A stretch of DNA of 64,000 nucleotides from Isobaculum melis. Its GTDB lineage: Bacteria; Bacillota; Bacilli; Lactobacillales; Carnobacteriaceae. The notes beneath the pieces are model-generated. The model was not told where the DNA came from. It saw only the letters and a program-made list of their open reading frames with translations, and made no database searches. Location of the stretch: the NCBI RefSeq assembly GCF_900111355.1, contig NZ_FOHA01000012.1, positions 21,570 through 85,569 of the forward strand. Direction: 5' to 3'. A program made the translations under genes and the position numbers. Position 1 is the first letter of the stretch; the number at the start of each line of letters is the position of its first letter. Of the stretch, positions 8,199 through 16,585 are shown one piece after another.

Positions 8199-9596
8199 TT
8201 AATTACGTTTTTCTGCTGGAATAATAAATACGATAGAAAGTAATGCCAATAGACAGAACACAACATTTGTAAGTAAACCTAGTGTTGCTCCTAGCGTGTA
8301 GTCAACACCTGCACTAAAGCCATTATAAACGGCGGCTGAAATGGCAACGCCTAAAGAACCACCAAGTGAACTCGCCATTTTATAAATTCCTGAGGCAACA
8401 CCTGCTTTTTCATTTGGTACACTTGAAATAGCTGTATCGGTTGATGGAGTTGCATACATCCCTAAACCCATTCCAAATAAACTATAGCCTATGAAAACTA
8501 AGACAAAATAAGCTGTACCTGTAACGGTGGTTAAAGCCATTAAGCCAATCCCGACACCTGATGAAATCGTGCCCCAAAGCATCGGTTTCTTAGCACCAAT
8601 TGTTTGAAGTAATTTTTCACCAATACGAATGGTTACTAATACTAAACAAAGATAACCGATTGATAATAACCCTGTACTAGCTGCTGATAAGCCACGTCCT
8701 TGTTGAACATACGTATTAATAACAATCAATGTTCCTGCAACCGCATTTAATAGGAAATTAGAAATGGTCGCTCCTAGATACCCTCGATTTTCAAATAATG
8801 AAAATTCTACAAAGCTATCATCAATTGCTCGTTCTACTTTATAAAAAACAATTAACCCGACAACAACAATGACAGCTAATCCAAGAACCATTGGGCTTGT
8901 CCAGCCTAATTCTGAGCCTTTTGAAACCACAATATTTAAAGCGACCATGGAAACAATAAATAGCAATAAACCAATAGTGTCAAACTTACTTTTTTGATTA
9001 CTTTCAACTTTACTTTCTGGTGTACCAAAAATCAAAAAGATACTCAGTAATGAAATAAGGATTGAAAAAATAAAGACATAACGCCAACCTAGTGAACTAG
9101 CAATGGCACCCCCAAAGAAAGAACATAAACCTGAACCACCCCAAGAGCCAATAGACCAATAACTTAATGCACGTTGACGATCTTTCCCATCATAATAAGT
9201 TTTAACTAAAGCCATTGTTGCAGGCATAATACAAGCTGCTGACAAACCTTGTAAGATACGACCAGCAATAAATAAGAAAGAACCATTCGCAATAACTAAT
9301 GCAGCTGAACCAATAATACTTAGAATAAGTCCAATATAAGTTAATTTCATCCGCCCTACTTTATCAGCTAAACCTCCGGCAACTACAATAAAAATCCCGG
9401 AAAATAAACCAGTCATGGAAATGCCAATGTTTAAAATACCAGAAGAAACACCTAAATCAGCTTGGACAGATGGCGCCATGTTTAATAGAGATTGTGCAAA
9501 TAACCAATAAGTAAGCACACTTAAAACAATTCCTATCAGTAATTTATTTGTACCTTTATATGCTACAGCATCTGCTGTGTTTGCTGTTGTTTTCAT
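8199..9596 (-). CDS. MFS transporter, 14-helix drug:H+ antiporter (DHA2) type
   Basis: A 465-residue polytopic membrane protein with about 14 hydrophobic helices, typical of the DHA2 branch of the major facilitator superfamily. It shows the motif A-like loop GGLADKVGRMKLTYIG between helices 2 and 3 and a motif C-like glycine-rich helix (LQGLSAACIMPATMALVK region). It lies between two M20 hydrolase genes with gaps of only 2 and 12 nt, so the three are surely co-transcribed and probably translationally coupled. In that setting it may move the substrate or product of the hydrolases (an acylated amino acid or peptide) rather than act as a general drug pump; this is inference. Confidence 0.85.
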   Translation of the reverse strand: MKTTANTADAVAYKGTNKLLIGIVLSVLTYWLFAQSLLNMAPSVQADLGVSSGILNIGISMTGLFSGIFIVVAGGLADKVGRMKLTYIGLILSIIGSAALVIANGSFLFIAGRILQGLSAACIMPATMALVKTYYDGKDRQRALSYWSIGSWGGSGLCSFFGGAIASSLGWRYVFIFSILISLLSIFLIFGTPESKVESNQKSKFDTIGLLLFIVSMVALNIVVSKGSELGWTSPMVLGLAVIVVVGLIVFYKVERAIDDSFVEFSLFENRGYLGATISNFLLNAVAGTLIVINTYVQQGRGLSAASTGLLSIGYLCLVLVTIRIGEKLLQTIGAKKPMLWGTISSGVGIGLMALTTVTGTAYFVLVFIGYSLFGMGLGMYATPSTDTAISSVPNEKAGVASGIYKMASSLGGSLGVAISAAVYNGFSAGVDYTLGATLGLLTNVVFCLLALLSIVFIIPAEKRN

Positions 9597-9598
9597 GA

Positions 9599-10795
9599 TT
9601 AAACTCCTTTAGATAAATAGTATACAACTGCACTTGCCATTGATTTTGCTGCAATCATTAGGCAAGCTTCATCAATGTAAAACTTTGGATGATGATGCGG
9701 ATACATCGGCGTACCTTCTTTATGTGCACCAACAAAAAAGAAACAACTTGGACGTTCTTTTGCATAGTAAGAAAAATCTTCTGATGGTGTTTGCGGACCA
9801 CATTCAACAAGATTCTTCATTTCAGGTATCGCAGCTTCTTGTAGTGCATTCGCTACCATTTCTGTGACTTTTTCATCATTTACACAAACTGGATAATCAT
9901 TTTCATAAGTCAACTCGTAAGTCAGTCCAAAAGTATGACTGATACCCTCTACAATTTGTCTGAATTCTTTTTCTACAATTTCACGTGTTTCTTCTTTCAT
10001 CATGCGAACATCGCCTTCAAGTGTTACAGTATCTTTAATCACATTAGATGAGCCCTTACCATCAAATGAGCCAATTGTAACAGTTGCTGTATCAAATGGA
10101 TTAATACGACGACTTACAATGGTTTGAATCGCGGTCACAAATTGTGCGGCTGCAACGATTGTGTCATTTGCATCTTGAGGTGTTGAACCATGCCCTCCTT
10201 TTCCTTTTAAAGCAACCTTAAATGATGCTCTACCAGTATGAACCGGTCCTTTATGATAAAGTACATCTCCTAATGGCATTGTGCTCATCACATGAATCCC
10301 CAAAACATTCTCTACACCATCTAAACAACCTGCTTCAATCATCCCTTTTGCACCACCAGGAGGAACTTCTTCTGCTGGTTGATGAATAACACGAATGGTA
10401 CCTGCTAATTCTTCTTTTAATTCAATTAAAGAAGCTGCTAAAACCATCATGTATGCTGTATGTCCATCATGTCCGCAAGCATGCATAACACCTGGAATCT
10501 TAGAAGAAAATGGCAGTTCGGTCTCTTCTTGAATGGGTAAAGCATCAAAATCTGCTCGAATCGCTAAGGTAGGCCCTTTTTTTCCACCATGAATATCAAC
10601 TAAAATGCCATTTCCTCCACCAACATTGGTTTGAATATCACAGGCTTTGTCTTCATAAAAAGCAGCAATATATTGCGCTGTTTTTGTTTCCTGAAAAGAT
10701 AATTCAGGAGACTCATGGAAATGACGACGAATCTGAATCATTTCTGCTTCTTTTTCTTGAAGTTTTGCAAATAGTTTGGTTTGTAAATTTTCCAT
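9599..10795 (-). CDS. M20D family amidohydrolase (hippurate / N-acyl-amino-acid hydrolase type)
   Basis: A 398-residue metal-dependent amidohydrolase. Visible motifs are IRADFDALPIQEET, MHACGHDGHTAYM (metal-binding Cys/His cluster), VIHQPAEEVPPGGA (Glu-Glu pair) and the C-terminal YPHHHPKFYIDE. These are diagnostic for the M20D hippurate hydrolase / aminoacylase group. The open frame continues upstream, but AGGAGAG lies 8 nt before the ATG at 10795 and a promoter overlaps the extra upstream codons, so this start is preferred. It is the first gene of the operon continuing into the MFS transporter and the ArgE/DapE-type enzyme, divergent from an AraC-type regulator that is the likely controller. 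Confidence 0.87.
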   Translation of the reverse strand: MENLQTKLFAKLQEKEAEMIQIRRHFHESPELSFQETKTAQYIAAFYEDKACDIQTNVGGGNGILVDIHGGKKGPTLAIRADFDALPIQEETELPFSSKIPGVMHACGHDGHTAYMMVLAASLIELKEELAGTIRVIHQPAEEVPPGGAKGMIEAGCLDGVENVLGIHVMSTMPLGDVLYHKGPVHTGRASFKVALKGKGGHGSTPQDANDTIVAAAQFVTAIQTIVSRRINPFDTATVTIGSFDGKGSSNVIKDTVTLEGDVRMMKEETREIVEKEFRQIVEGISHTFGLTYELTYENDYPVCVNDEKVTEMVANALQEAAIPEMKNLVECGPQTPSEDFSYYAKERPSCFFFVGAHKEGTPMYPHHHPKFYIDEACLMIAAKSMASAVVYYLSKGV

Positions 10796-10823
10796 TATCA
10801 TCTCTCCTCTCACCACATTACAT

Positions 10824-10851
10824 ATTCTATGCTCAATCCAAAGCATCACAA
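10824..10851 (-). promoter_or_regulatory. Candidate promoter of the M20D-MFS-M20 operon
   Basis: On the minus strand a -35 TTGTGA (10846-10851) and a -10 TAGAAT (10824-10829) are 16 nt apart, about 30 nt upstream of the RBS. It lies back to back with the regulator promoter. Confidence 0.5.
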
Positions 10852-10941
10852 TACCCAAAATTTCCTAATAACAGATATCATTTTCCTTTATCTTAAATAA
10901 AGAAAATAAAAGAACCACAAAAGGAATATATTTTCGAATCC

Positions 10942-10951
10942 ATGCTATAAT
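10942..10951 (+). promoter_or_regulatory. Extended -10 promoter of the AraC-GH39 gene
   Basis: TATAAT at 10946-10951 is preceded by TGC, giving an extended -10 element; no clear -35 is needed. RBS AAAGGAG follows before the ATG at 10984. Confidence 0.55.
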
Positions 10952-10983
10952 AAACCTAATATTGAAACGAAAAGGAGAATAAA

Positions 10984-13323
10984 ATGATTGCCAATAGAAA
11001 CTATCGAATCTATTACCAACAATTTCAAAAAGAAAAGCAGGTTCTTTATCAAGAAACAACTATTCTGATTCTTTTAAAAGGGAAAATGTTTATTCAAGCA
11101 GAGGAAGAGCATTGTTCTTTAGCAGAGGGAGACGTATTTGTGATGAATGCAAATGAACATATTTTACTCACTGTTGAAGAGTCAGACTATTGTTTATATG
11201 TAGAAATGCATATCAATCATTTATTTTTTGCTACACAGTTTCCAGCCATTTTTTATACACGCTTTGAATGTACACCTAAGCTAAATGAATATGGAAAAAT
11301 GGAGGCTATTACTGCACTTAGAAGACAAGTTGCGGAATTGTGTTTAGTTGAATTCAGCAATGATTCAGCTAAAGCGTTAAAAGTGAATCTATTGTTATCT
11401 CAAATTATTCTATCTCTTGTCCAATTCTTTCAAAAAGAAAATACGAATAGCTATCAGCTTTCAGATAATCAAAAATTAAGAACAATGATTGAATATATCG
11501 AAGAAAATTATCAAAGCGGGATTCTTTTAGCAGATATGGCGGAAAAGTTTTTTATGTCAGAATCAGCTTTATCAAAATTTTTCAAAAAAGAAACAGGTGA
11601 GTATTTTTCTCATTATATACGAACTATTTGTGTCAAACATAGTATTCCAGAATTACTGTATTCTAAAAAAAACATTGAACAAATTGCTTTGAATAATGGG
11701 TTTAGCAATAGCAAAACGTATCGTCAACATTTTAAAAAACTTTTTAATGAATTACCAACCCTCTATCGCGCTAAACATTTAGATGTTGCCCGCGCACCTT
11801 CAAACGAACAGCCCAAGACTATGCTTGAAAATGTTGAAAAGAAGGAAATTCTGATTCCTTTATATAGCTATACCCATGCACCTGCTGAAGACCAACAACC
11901 TTCAAAAGTATCTTTAAAAACAAAAAAATTGCACATTACAACAAAAACAGCTGGAATAGAAAGACAAGATTCTGAAATCATGATTCATGTTGGAGATTGG
12001 AAAGTTTTAGCCATAAAAAGTGTACAAGAACAACTTCGCCAATTAAACAAAGAGATGAGAATTACTTATATTAGCATTCATTCTTCTTTTAAAAAAGTTC
12101 CTTTATCAGTAAAAATCCATCAACAAGCTGCTTTAAACTCTTTTCCTTCTTTTGAAATATTAGATGGGATTTTAGCTTTTTTGAAAGCAGAAGGCTTATC
12201 GATTTTTTTCCAATTGTCTTTAGATGAATTTAAACAACTAAATGAAAAAAGCAAAGAGGTTTATCGTCGATTTTTCCAACATATCCAAAGTTATCTTGGA
12301 ACAGAAGTCGCACCACAATGGAAGGTTAATTGTTTATTTGAGGGGAATGATATTCAAGCGTATCATTCTGAATTTAAAGAAATCTGCCATCTATTACAGA
12401 GTATTTCTTCTACAATCGAAATTGGCGCAAGAGTTCCTTTACCTGATCCTTTTTTTGAATTTGAACAATCTCATATATTACCCTGCTTTTATCAAGAAAT
12501 TGCACAATTTTGTCATTTTCTTTCTTTTTCAGCAGAACCTAATTATGTCTTTCATAATCCTGAAAATCATTTTCCTGATTTAAAAAATTATCATCAGTAC
12601 GTGGTCGATAAAACCTTATATATCAAGCAAATGATGAAAGAAAACGGCATCAAGTTGCCCTTATATTTGACTGAATGGAATACCTTAACAGGGATGACCA
12701 GAAATATCAACGGTACCTTTTTCAGAGGTGCGATTATCTTAAAAAATATGTTAAAATTCGATCAATTAGTTGTAGGATATGGCTTTTGGTTAAATATTGA
12801 ATTATATGAGGAAAATACACAAAAACGGCCACTTAAAAATGATAGTTTAGAGCTATTTCATTATTATAGTGGGAAACGGCCAGCCTACTTTTGTTTAGCA
12901 TTGGCCAGACGAACTTTAGGGGAAATGCTAGCACAAGGAGAAGATTATCTTTTAACAGTTCACCATGGAACCTATCAGCTTTTGTTGTTTAATCCCAATT
13001 ATTTTGATCCGCACCTTTCTTCTGAAGAAGCCTTTTTAAAGAGTCAAACCATCACCATTGATTTAGCTATTACTGGTATTAAGCCCAATCGTTATCAAGT
13101 AAAGCTTATTGAATTTAATCGTCAAAATGGTGCATTATTCTATTCTTATGATGAATTTAGTCAGGTAAACCAGTTAGATATCGAAACGCAACAGTATATT
13201 GTTGAAAAAACAAAGCCTAAGATAAAGGTTTTTGATACACACATTGAGTCATTATTTAATCATTATCTCACTTTAGATACAAATGGTGTTGCCTTAATTG
13301 AGTTAACCCCTATTTTATTCTAA
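10984..13323 (+). CDS. AraC-family regulator fused to a GH39-like (beta-xylosidase-type) domain
   Basis: A 779-residue three-part protein. Residues about 1-130 form a cupin-like sensor (LAEGDVFVMNANEHILL). Residues about 160-262 form an AraC/XylS double helix-turn-helix (LLADMAEKFFMSESALSKFF; IALNNGFSNSKTYRQHF; NELPTLYR). Residues about 330-779 resemble a GH39 TIM barrel, with LYLTEWNT carrying the nucleophile-position Glu564. At the acid/base position the usual NEP reads FEG (Glu453), so the Asn conserved in clan GH-A is missing and catalysis may be impaired. The barrel may therefore sense a glycan ligand (inference). Divergence from the M20 operon suggests it regulates that operon. A weak hairpin follows the stop. 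Confidence 0.82.
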   Translation: MIANRNYRIYYQQFQKEKQVLYQETTILILLKGKMFIQAEEEHCSLAEGDVFVMNANEHILLTVEESDYCLYVEMHINHLFFATQFPAIFYTRFECTPKLNEYGKMEAITALRRQVAELCLVEFSNDSAKALKVNLLLSQIILSLVQFFQKENTNSYQLSDNQKLRTMIEYIEENYQSGILLADMAEKFFMSESALSKFFKKETGEYFSHYIRTICVKHSIPELLYSKKNIEQIALNNGFSNSKTYRQHFKKLFNELPTLYRAKHLDVARAPSNEQPKTMLENVEKKEILIPLYSYTHAPAEDQQPSKVSLKTKKLHITTKTAGIERQDSEIMIHVGDWKVLAIKSVQEQLRQLNKEMRITYISIHSSFKKVPLSVKIHQQAALNSFPSFEILDGILAFLKAEGLSIFFQLSLDEFKQLNEKSKEVYRRFFQHIQSYLGTEVAPQWKVNCLFEGNDIQAYHSEFKEICHLLQSISSTIEIGARVPLPDPFFEFEQSHILPCFYQEIAQFCHFLSFSAEPNYVFHNPENHFPDLKNYHQYVVDKTLYIKQMMKENGIKLPLYLTEWNTLTGMTRNINGTFFRGAIILKNMLKFDQLVVGYGFWLNIELYEENTQKRPLKNDSLELFHYYSGKRPAYFCLALARRTLGEMLAQGEDYLLTVHHGTYQLLLFNPNYFDPHLSSEEAFLKSQTITIDLAITGIKPNRYQVKLIEFNRQNGALFYSYDEFSQVNQLDIETQQYIVEKTKPKIKVFDTHIESLFNHYLTLDTNGVALIELTPILF

Positions 13324-13331
13324 ATAAAAAA

Positions 13332-13375
13332 TACCCGCCTACTGCTCCTAAGCAATCGACGGGTAGTGTTTTGTT
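13332..13375. terminator. Weak terminator after the AraC-GH39 gene
   Basis: TACCCG (13332-13337) pairs with CGGGTA (13360-13365) around a small inner GCT/AGC stem. A-rich and T-rich flanks allow use from either side, between two convergent genes. Confidence 0.5.
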
Positions 13376-14796
13376 TATTTATTTCCTCTTCTTGCAATCA
13401 ATGGCAAGATTAAGCCAAGCGCTACAAAGACAAGCGGTGTTAAAATATTCAAGGTTAATTGGAAGTACCAATCACTTGTGAAGGCTGGTACATTCGGGAA
13501 CATCCCCATAATACAAGCAAATGCTGTGAAGATGAAGCACCAAGTACCGATTCCAAAGCCTAATTTTGTATTTTTTACAAATTTATATTCAGATTGGAAT
13601 TTGTCTGAGAGCTTATTCAGCATCATATAAGCTAGGAATACCCATAGGTAACGCATTGGCATCACAATGGCATTTAATTGTAATAACCAGTTATATAATG
13701 AGTTCATATCACCAATTCCGATGACTGGAATGAGGATGATGATGCTGACTAGGATACCTGTTAAAATGTAACCATTTCTTGGGGTACCATTTTTATCTAC
13801 TTTAGATAGTTTTTCTGGAATATACTCTTTATCTGCATCGCCTAAAAGAACTTTTAGTGGTGCATCAATTGAGAAGGCTAAAGCTGAAATCGATGCCATC
13901 ATATTGGCAATTGCATATAAGACTAGGAAGACATTTCCTACACCATAGTAGTCACCTAACATTTGGAAGGCATAGTATTGGCCATTCATTTTTAAATCTG
14001 CTGGGATATTATTAGAATCAAAAATAATGCCCATTGCAAATGAGCCAAGTAAGGCACAAATTGCAACCATAATTGCTAAGAAAATCATTCCTTTAGGGAA
14101 TTCTCTTGCTGGATTCTTGGTACTATTAACATAAGGTGAAATCTTTTCTGCGCCACCTACTGCGAAGACAAGCATCGAAATGGTTGTGAAGTAGGTGAAA
14201 TTAAAGTTTGGAATAAATGAATCGAGTGTAATATTTTGTGTTGCTAATTTAATACCTGTCATTGCGGGTGCTGTTACGGCTAAAATGATGAACAGAATAG
14301 ACATCACAAACATTGCCATACCTGCAATTGAACCGATCCTCTTTAAGGTTGTTAAGCCTTTTGAGGCAATCCATAAAAAGAATAGGAAAATAGCTAAAAT
14401 CATTAATTGTACATAAACGATGGGTACACCTTTTAATAAATCACCGTTCCCTTTAATCGCCCAGCCTAGCGCAATTAAGATTCCCTGTGGTTTTTGTGCT
14501 AAATAAGGAATGTGTACCACCCAATAAGTCCAAGCAGCAAAGTAAGCTAATTTTTTGGTTGTTGTGGCACGAACCCACGCGCTAACACCGCCCTGGCTTT
14601 CTTTAAACGTAGAACCTAGCTGTCCTACAATTAGTGCATATGGAATAAAATAAAGTGCTAAAATCAAGATCCATGATGTGACAACTTGAAGTCCTTGGTT
14701 TGCATAGTTGTTAACAACATTTCCAAAGCCCCAAACAGATACGAATGCGATTAAGGCAATATTGTACCATCTGAATTGTTTTAAATTGTTATTCAT
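13375..14796 (-). CDS. APC-superfamily amino acid permease (YjeM / glutamate-GABA antiporter-like)
   Basis: A 473-residue protein with about 12 membrane helices of the amino acid-polyamine-organocation superfamily. The N-terminal FRWYNIALIAFVSVWGFGNVV helix and the glycine-rich GGVSAWVRA and GGAEKISPYVNS segments match the glutamate:GABA antiporter-like branch that includes E. coli YjeM. The substrate cannot be fixed from sequence. The frame extends to 14853, but AAGGGG lies 10 nt before the ATG at 14796, and the extra upstream codons would add an implausible basic/hydrophobic tail. It appears monocistronic and convergent with the AraC-GH39 gene. Confidence 0.82.
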   Translation of the reverse strand: MNNNLKQFRWYNIALIAFVSVWGFGNVVNNYANQGLQVVTSWILILALYFIPYALIVGQLGSTFKESQGGVSAWVRATTTKKLAYFAAWTYWVVHIPYLAQKPQGILIALGWAIKGNGDLLKGVPIVYVQLMILAIFLFFLWIASKGLTTLKRIGSIAGMAMFVMSILFIILAVTAPAMTGIKLATQNITLDSFIPNFNFTYFTTISMLVFAVGGAEKISPYVNSTKNPAREFPKGMIFLAIMVAICALLGSFAMGIIFDSNNIPADLKMNGQYYAFQMLGDYYGVGNVFLVLYAIANMMASISALAFSIDAPLKVLLGDADKEYIPEKLSKVDKNGTPRNGYILTGILVSIIILIPVIGIGDMNSLYNWLLQLNAIVMPMRYLWVFLAYMMLNKLSDKFQSEYKFVKNTKLGFGIGTWCFIFTAFACIMGMFPNVPAFTSDWYFQLTLNILTPLVFVALGLILPLIARRGNK

Positions 14797-15122
14797 TCTT
14801 AAAAATCCCCTTATAAAAAGTATAGTTTCCCTTATAAACACGTAGACAATCATATAATAATTTTATTTTTTCAGCAATTAAAATGAAAAAAATCTAATCT
14901 TCCAAAAACCAGGATACTATTTTATTATCAAACATTATCACTAACAAAAACATAAAAAGCTGAAAGAATATTACTTAAAAAATATACTATCATACTTTTG
15001 TTTTTCAGAAAGATTCTGACGATTAGAAAACAAAGAGGGAATAGACTAGATAAATTCTTCTTGCAAATTCATTCCCCTCATTATATGATTTCAACATATT
15101 GTTAAATTGGAGGCATACTTAT
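14797..15122. promoter_or_regulatory. Intergenic region between APC permease and brnQ with TCAGAA palindrome
   Basis: This divergent intergenic region of 326 bp holds both promoters. A perfect inverted repeat, TCAGAA-aga-TTCTGA, sits at 15005-15019. It overlaps a 15-mer at 15000-15014 that matches the CodY consensus at about 11 of 15 positions. CodY control would suit a branched-chain amino acid carrier, but the match is modest. On the minus strand, TTGTCT and TATACT 19 nt apart could be the permease promoter. No T-box features are seen. Confidence 0.35.
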
Positions 15123-16481
15123 TTGGAAGAAAAAAAATTAACAACTTCATCCTATCTATTGATAGGTTCTATGCTATTTGGCCTATTTTTTGGCGCTGGC
15201 AATCTTATTTTCCCTGTTCATGTTGGACAAGAAGCAGGCCTACAATTAACACCTGCGACAATTGGGTTTCTGATTACTGGAATCGGCTTACCTTTTCTAG
15301 GGGTCGTGGCAATTGGGATTTCTCGTAGTAATGGTTTATATGATTTAGCAAGTCGTGTTCATCCTGTTTATGGCCTTATTTTTACCATGCTACTTTACTT
15401 AACAATTGGTCCATTTTTTGCTTTACCAAGAACTGGAACGGTTTCTTATGAAATTGGGATTGCACCGTTCATTCAGCCTGAGCACCAAACAGTAGCATTG
15501 GGTATTTTCACTATTTTATTCTTTGCGACAGCACTTGCCTTTGCCCTAAAGCCTTCTAAGATTTTGGTTTGGGTAGGTAAGATTTTAAATCCTTTATTCT
15601 TATTATTTTTGGCATTCTTGATTATTGCAGCCTTTGTGAATCCTATGGGTGAATTATCATCACCTACAGCTAATTATCAGGATGCGCCTTTCATTACTGG
15701 TTTTACACAAGGCTATCAAACAATGGATGCACTTGCTTCTCTAGCTTTTGGTATTATTGTGGTTCAAGCAATCAAAGATTTAGGGATTACCAAACCAAAG
15801 CAGATTGCAATTGACACCATCAAGTCTGGGATGGTTACCATTATTTTAATGGGGATTATTTACAGTTGTTTAGCCTATATTGGTGCGACAAGTGTTGGGA
15901 AATTTCCAATTTCAGCAAATGGTGGCATTGCACTTGCACAAATTGCCGATTATTATTTTGGCTCATTTGGTTCTATCTTGCTTGCTATTATTGTGACACT
16001 AGCTTGTTTAAAAACAGCTATTGGTCTCATTACAGCAGGTGGCGAATGCTTTAATCAGCTTTTCCCTAAAATTCATTATCGTTATTTTGCAATCGGTTTT
16101 AGTGTCTTTGCAGCCTTTGTAGCAAATTTAGGATTAACAAATATTATTAAATTTTCTGTTCCAGTGCTAACTTTCTTATATCCACTGGCAATTAGTTTGA
16201 TTCTCCTGGCTTTTCTATCCCCCTTATTTCATCATAGAAGAGTGGTTTATGCCATAACAACAGCTTTTACTTTCTGTGTCAGTATGATTGATGGGATCAT
16301 TTTGTTGCCCTTTAACTGGAAAGCAATGCCTGTACTGCCACAAATTGTGCAATTTTATCAAAAGTTTCTCCCATTTTATGATATTGGGATGGGCTGGGTA
16401 CTTCCTGTTTGTTTAGGTCTAGCAATTGGCTGGATGATTAGTTTAGCAACGAAAAAGAAAACACCTGAAATCAGTTCTTGA
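15123..16481 (+). CDS. brnQ: Branched-chain amino acid:cation symporter BrnQ (LIVCS family)
   Basis: A 452-residue protein with 12 hydrophobic helices. The N-terminal signature GSMLFGLFFGAGNLIFPVHV is diagnostic for LIVCS carriers, which import Leu, Ile and Val with Na+ or H+. GGECFNQLFPK and the proline-rich LPRTGTVSYE loop also fit. The start is taken as TTG at 15123, because GGAGG lies 9 nt upstream and no in-frame ATG is near; the frame is open to another TTG at 15099, which has no RBS. The 3' end of the gene forms the left arm of its own terminator, the stop codon lying inside the hairpin. Confidence 0.9.
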   Translation: MEEKKLTTSSYLLIGSMLFGLFFGAGNLIFPVHVGQEAGLQLTPATIGFLITGIGLPFLGVVAIGISRSNGLYDLASRVHPVYGLIFTMLLYLTIGPFFALPRTGTVSYEIGIAPFIQPEHQTVALGIFTILFFATALAFALKPSKILVWVGKILNPLFLLFLAFLIIAAFVNPMGELSSPTANYQDAPFITGFTQGYQTMDALASLAFGIIVVQAIKDLGITKPKQIAIDTIKSGMVTIILMGIIYSCLAYIGATSVGKFPISANGGIALAQIADYYFGSFGSILLAIIVTLACLKTAIGLITAGGECFNQLFPKIHYRYFAIGFSVFAAFVANLGLTNIIKFSVPVLTFLYPLAISLILLAFLSPLFHHRRVVYAITTAFTFCVSMIDGIILLPFNWKAMPVLPQIVQFYQKFLPFYDIGMGWVLPVCLGLAIGWMISLATKKKTPEISS

Positions 16482-16498
16482 TTTCAGGTGTTTTTTTG
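16461..16498 (+). terminator. brnQ terminator overlapping the stop codon
   Basis: ACACCTGAAATCA (16461-16473) pairs perfectly with TGATTTCAGGTGT (16479-16491) around a 5-nt loop and is followed by T7. The TGA stop at 16479-16481 is part of the right arm. Confidence 0.95.
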
Positions 16499-16585
16499 AT
16501 TATTCTCTGTAACTAAGCACATTCAAATGCACTGATAAAAGAATAGAGAAATAAATAGAGATCATCTTTTAGATAGAGGCAATTT

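Noticed and set aside
12242..12583. 113-codon frame inside the AraC-GH39 gene
   Set aside because: Out-of-frame shadow with Ile/Leu/Phe-rich AT-driven composition; no RBS.
14797..15122. Possible T-box or lysine/branched-chain riboswitch before brnQ
   Set aside because: No T-box sequence, no specifier-like stem I and no terminator/antiterminator pair; only a palindrome and a weak CodY-like match are seen.
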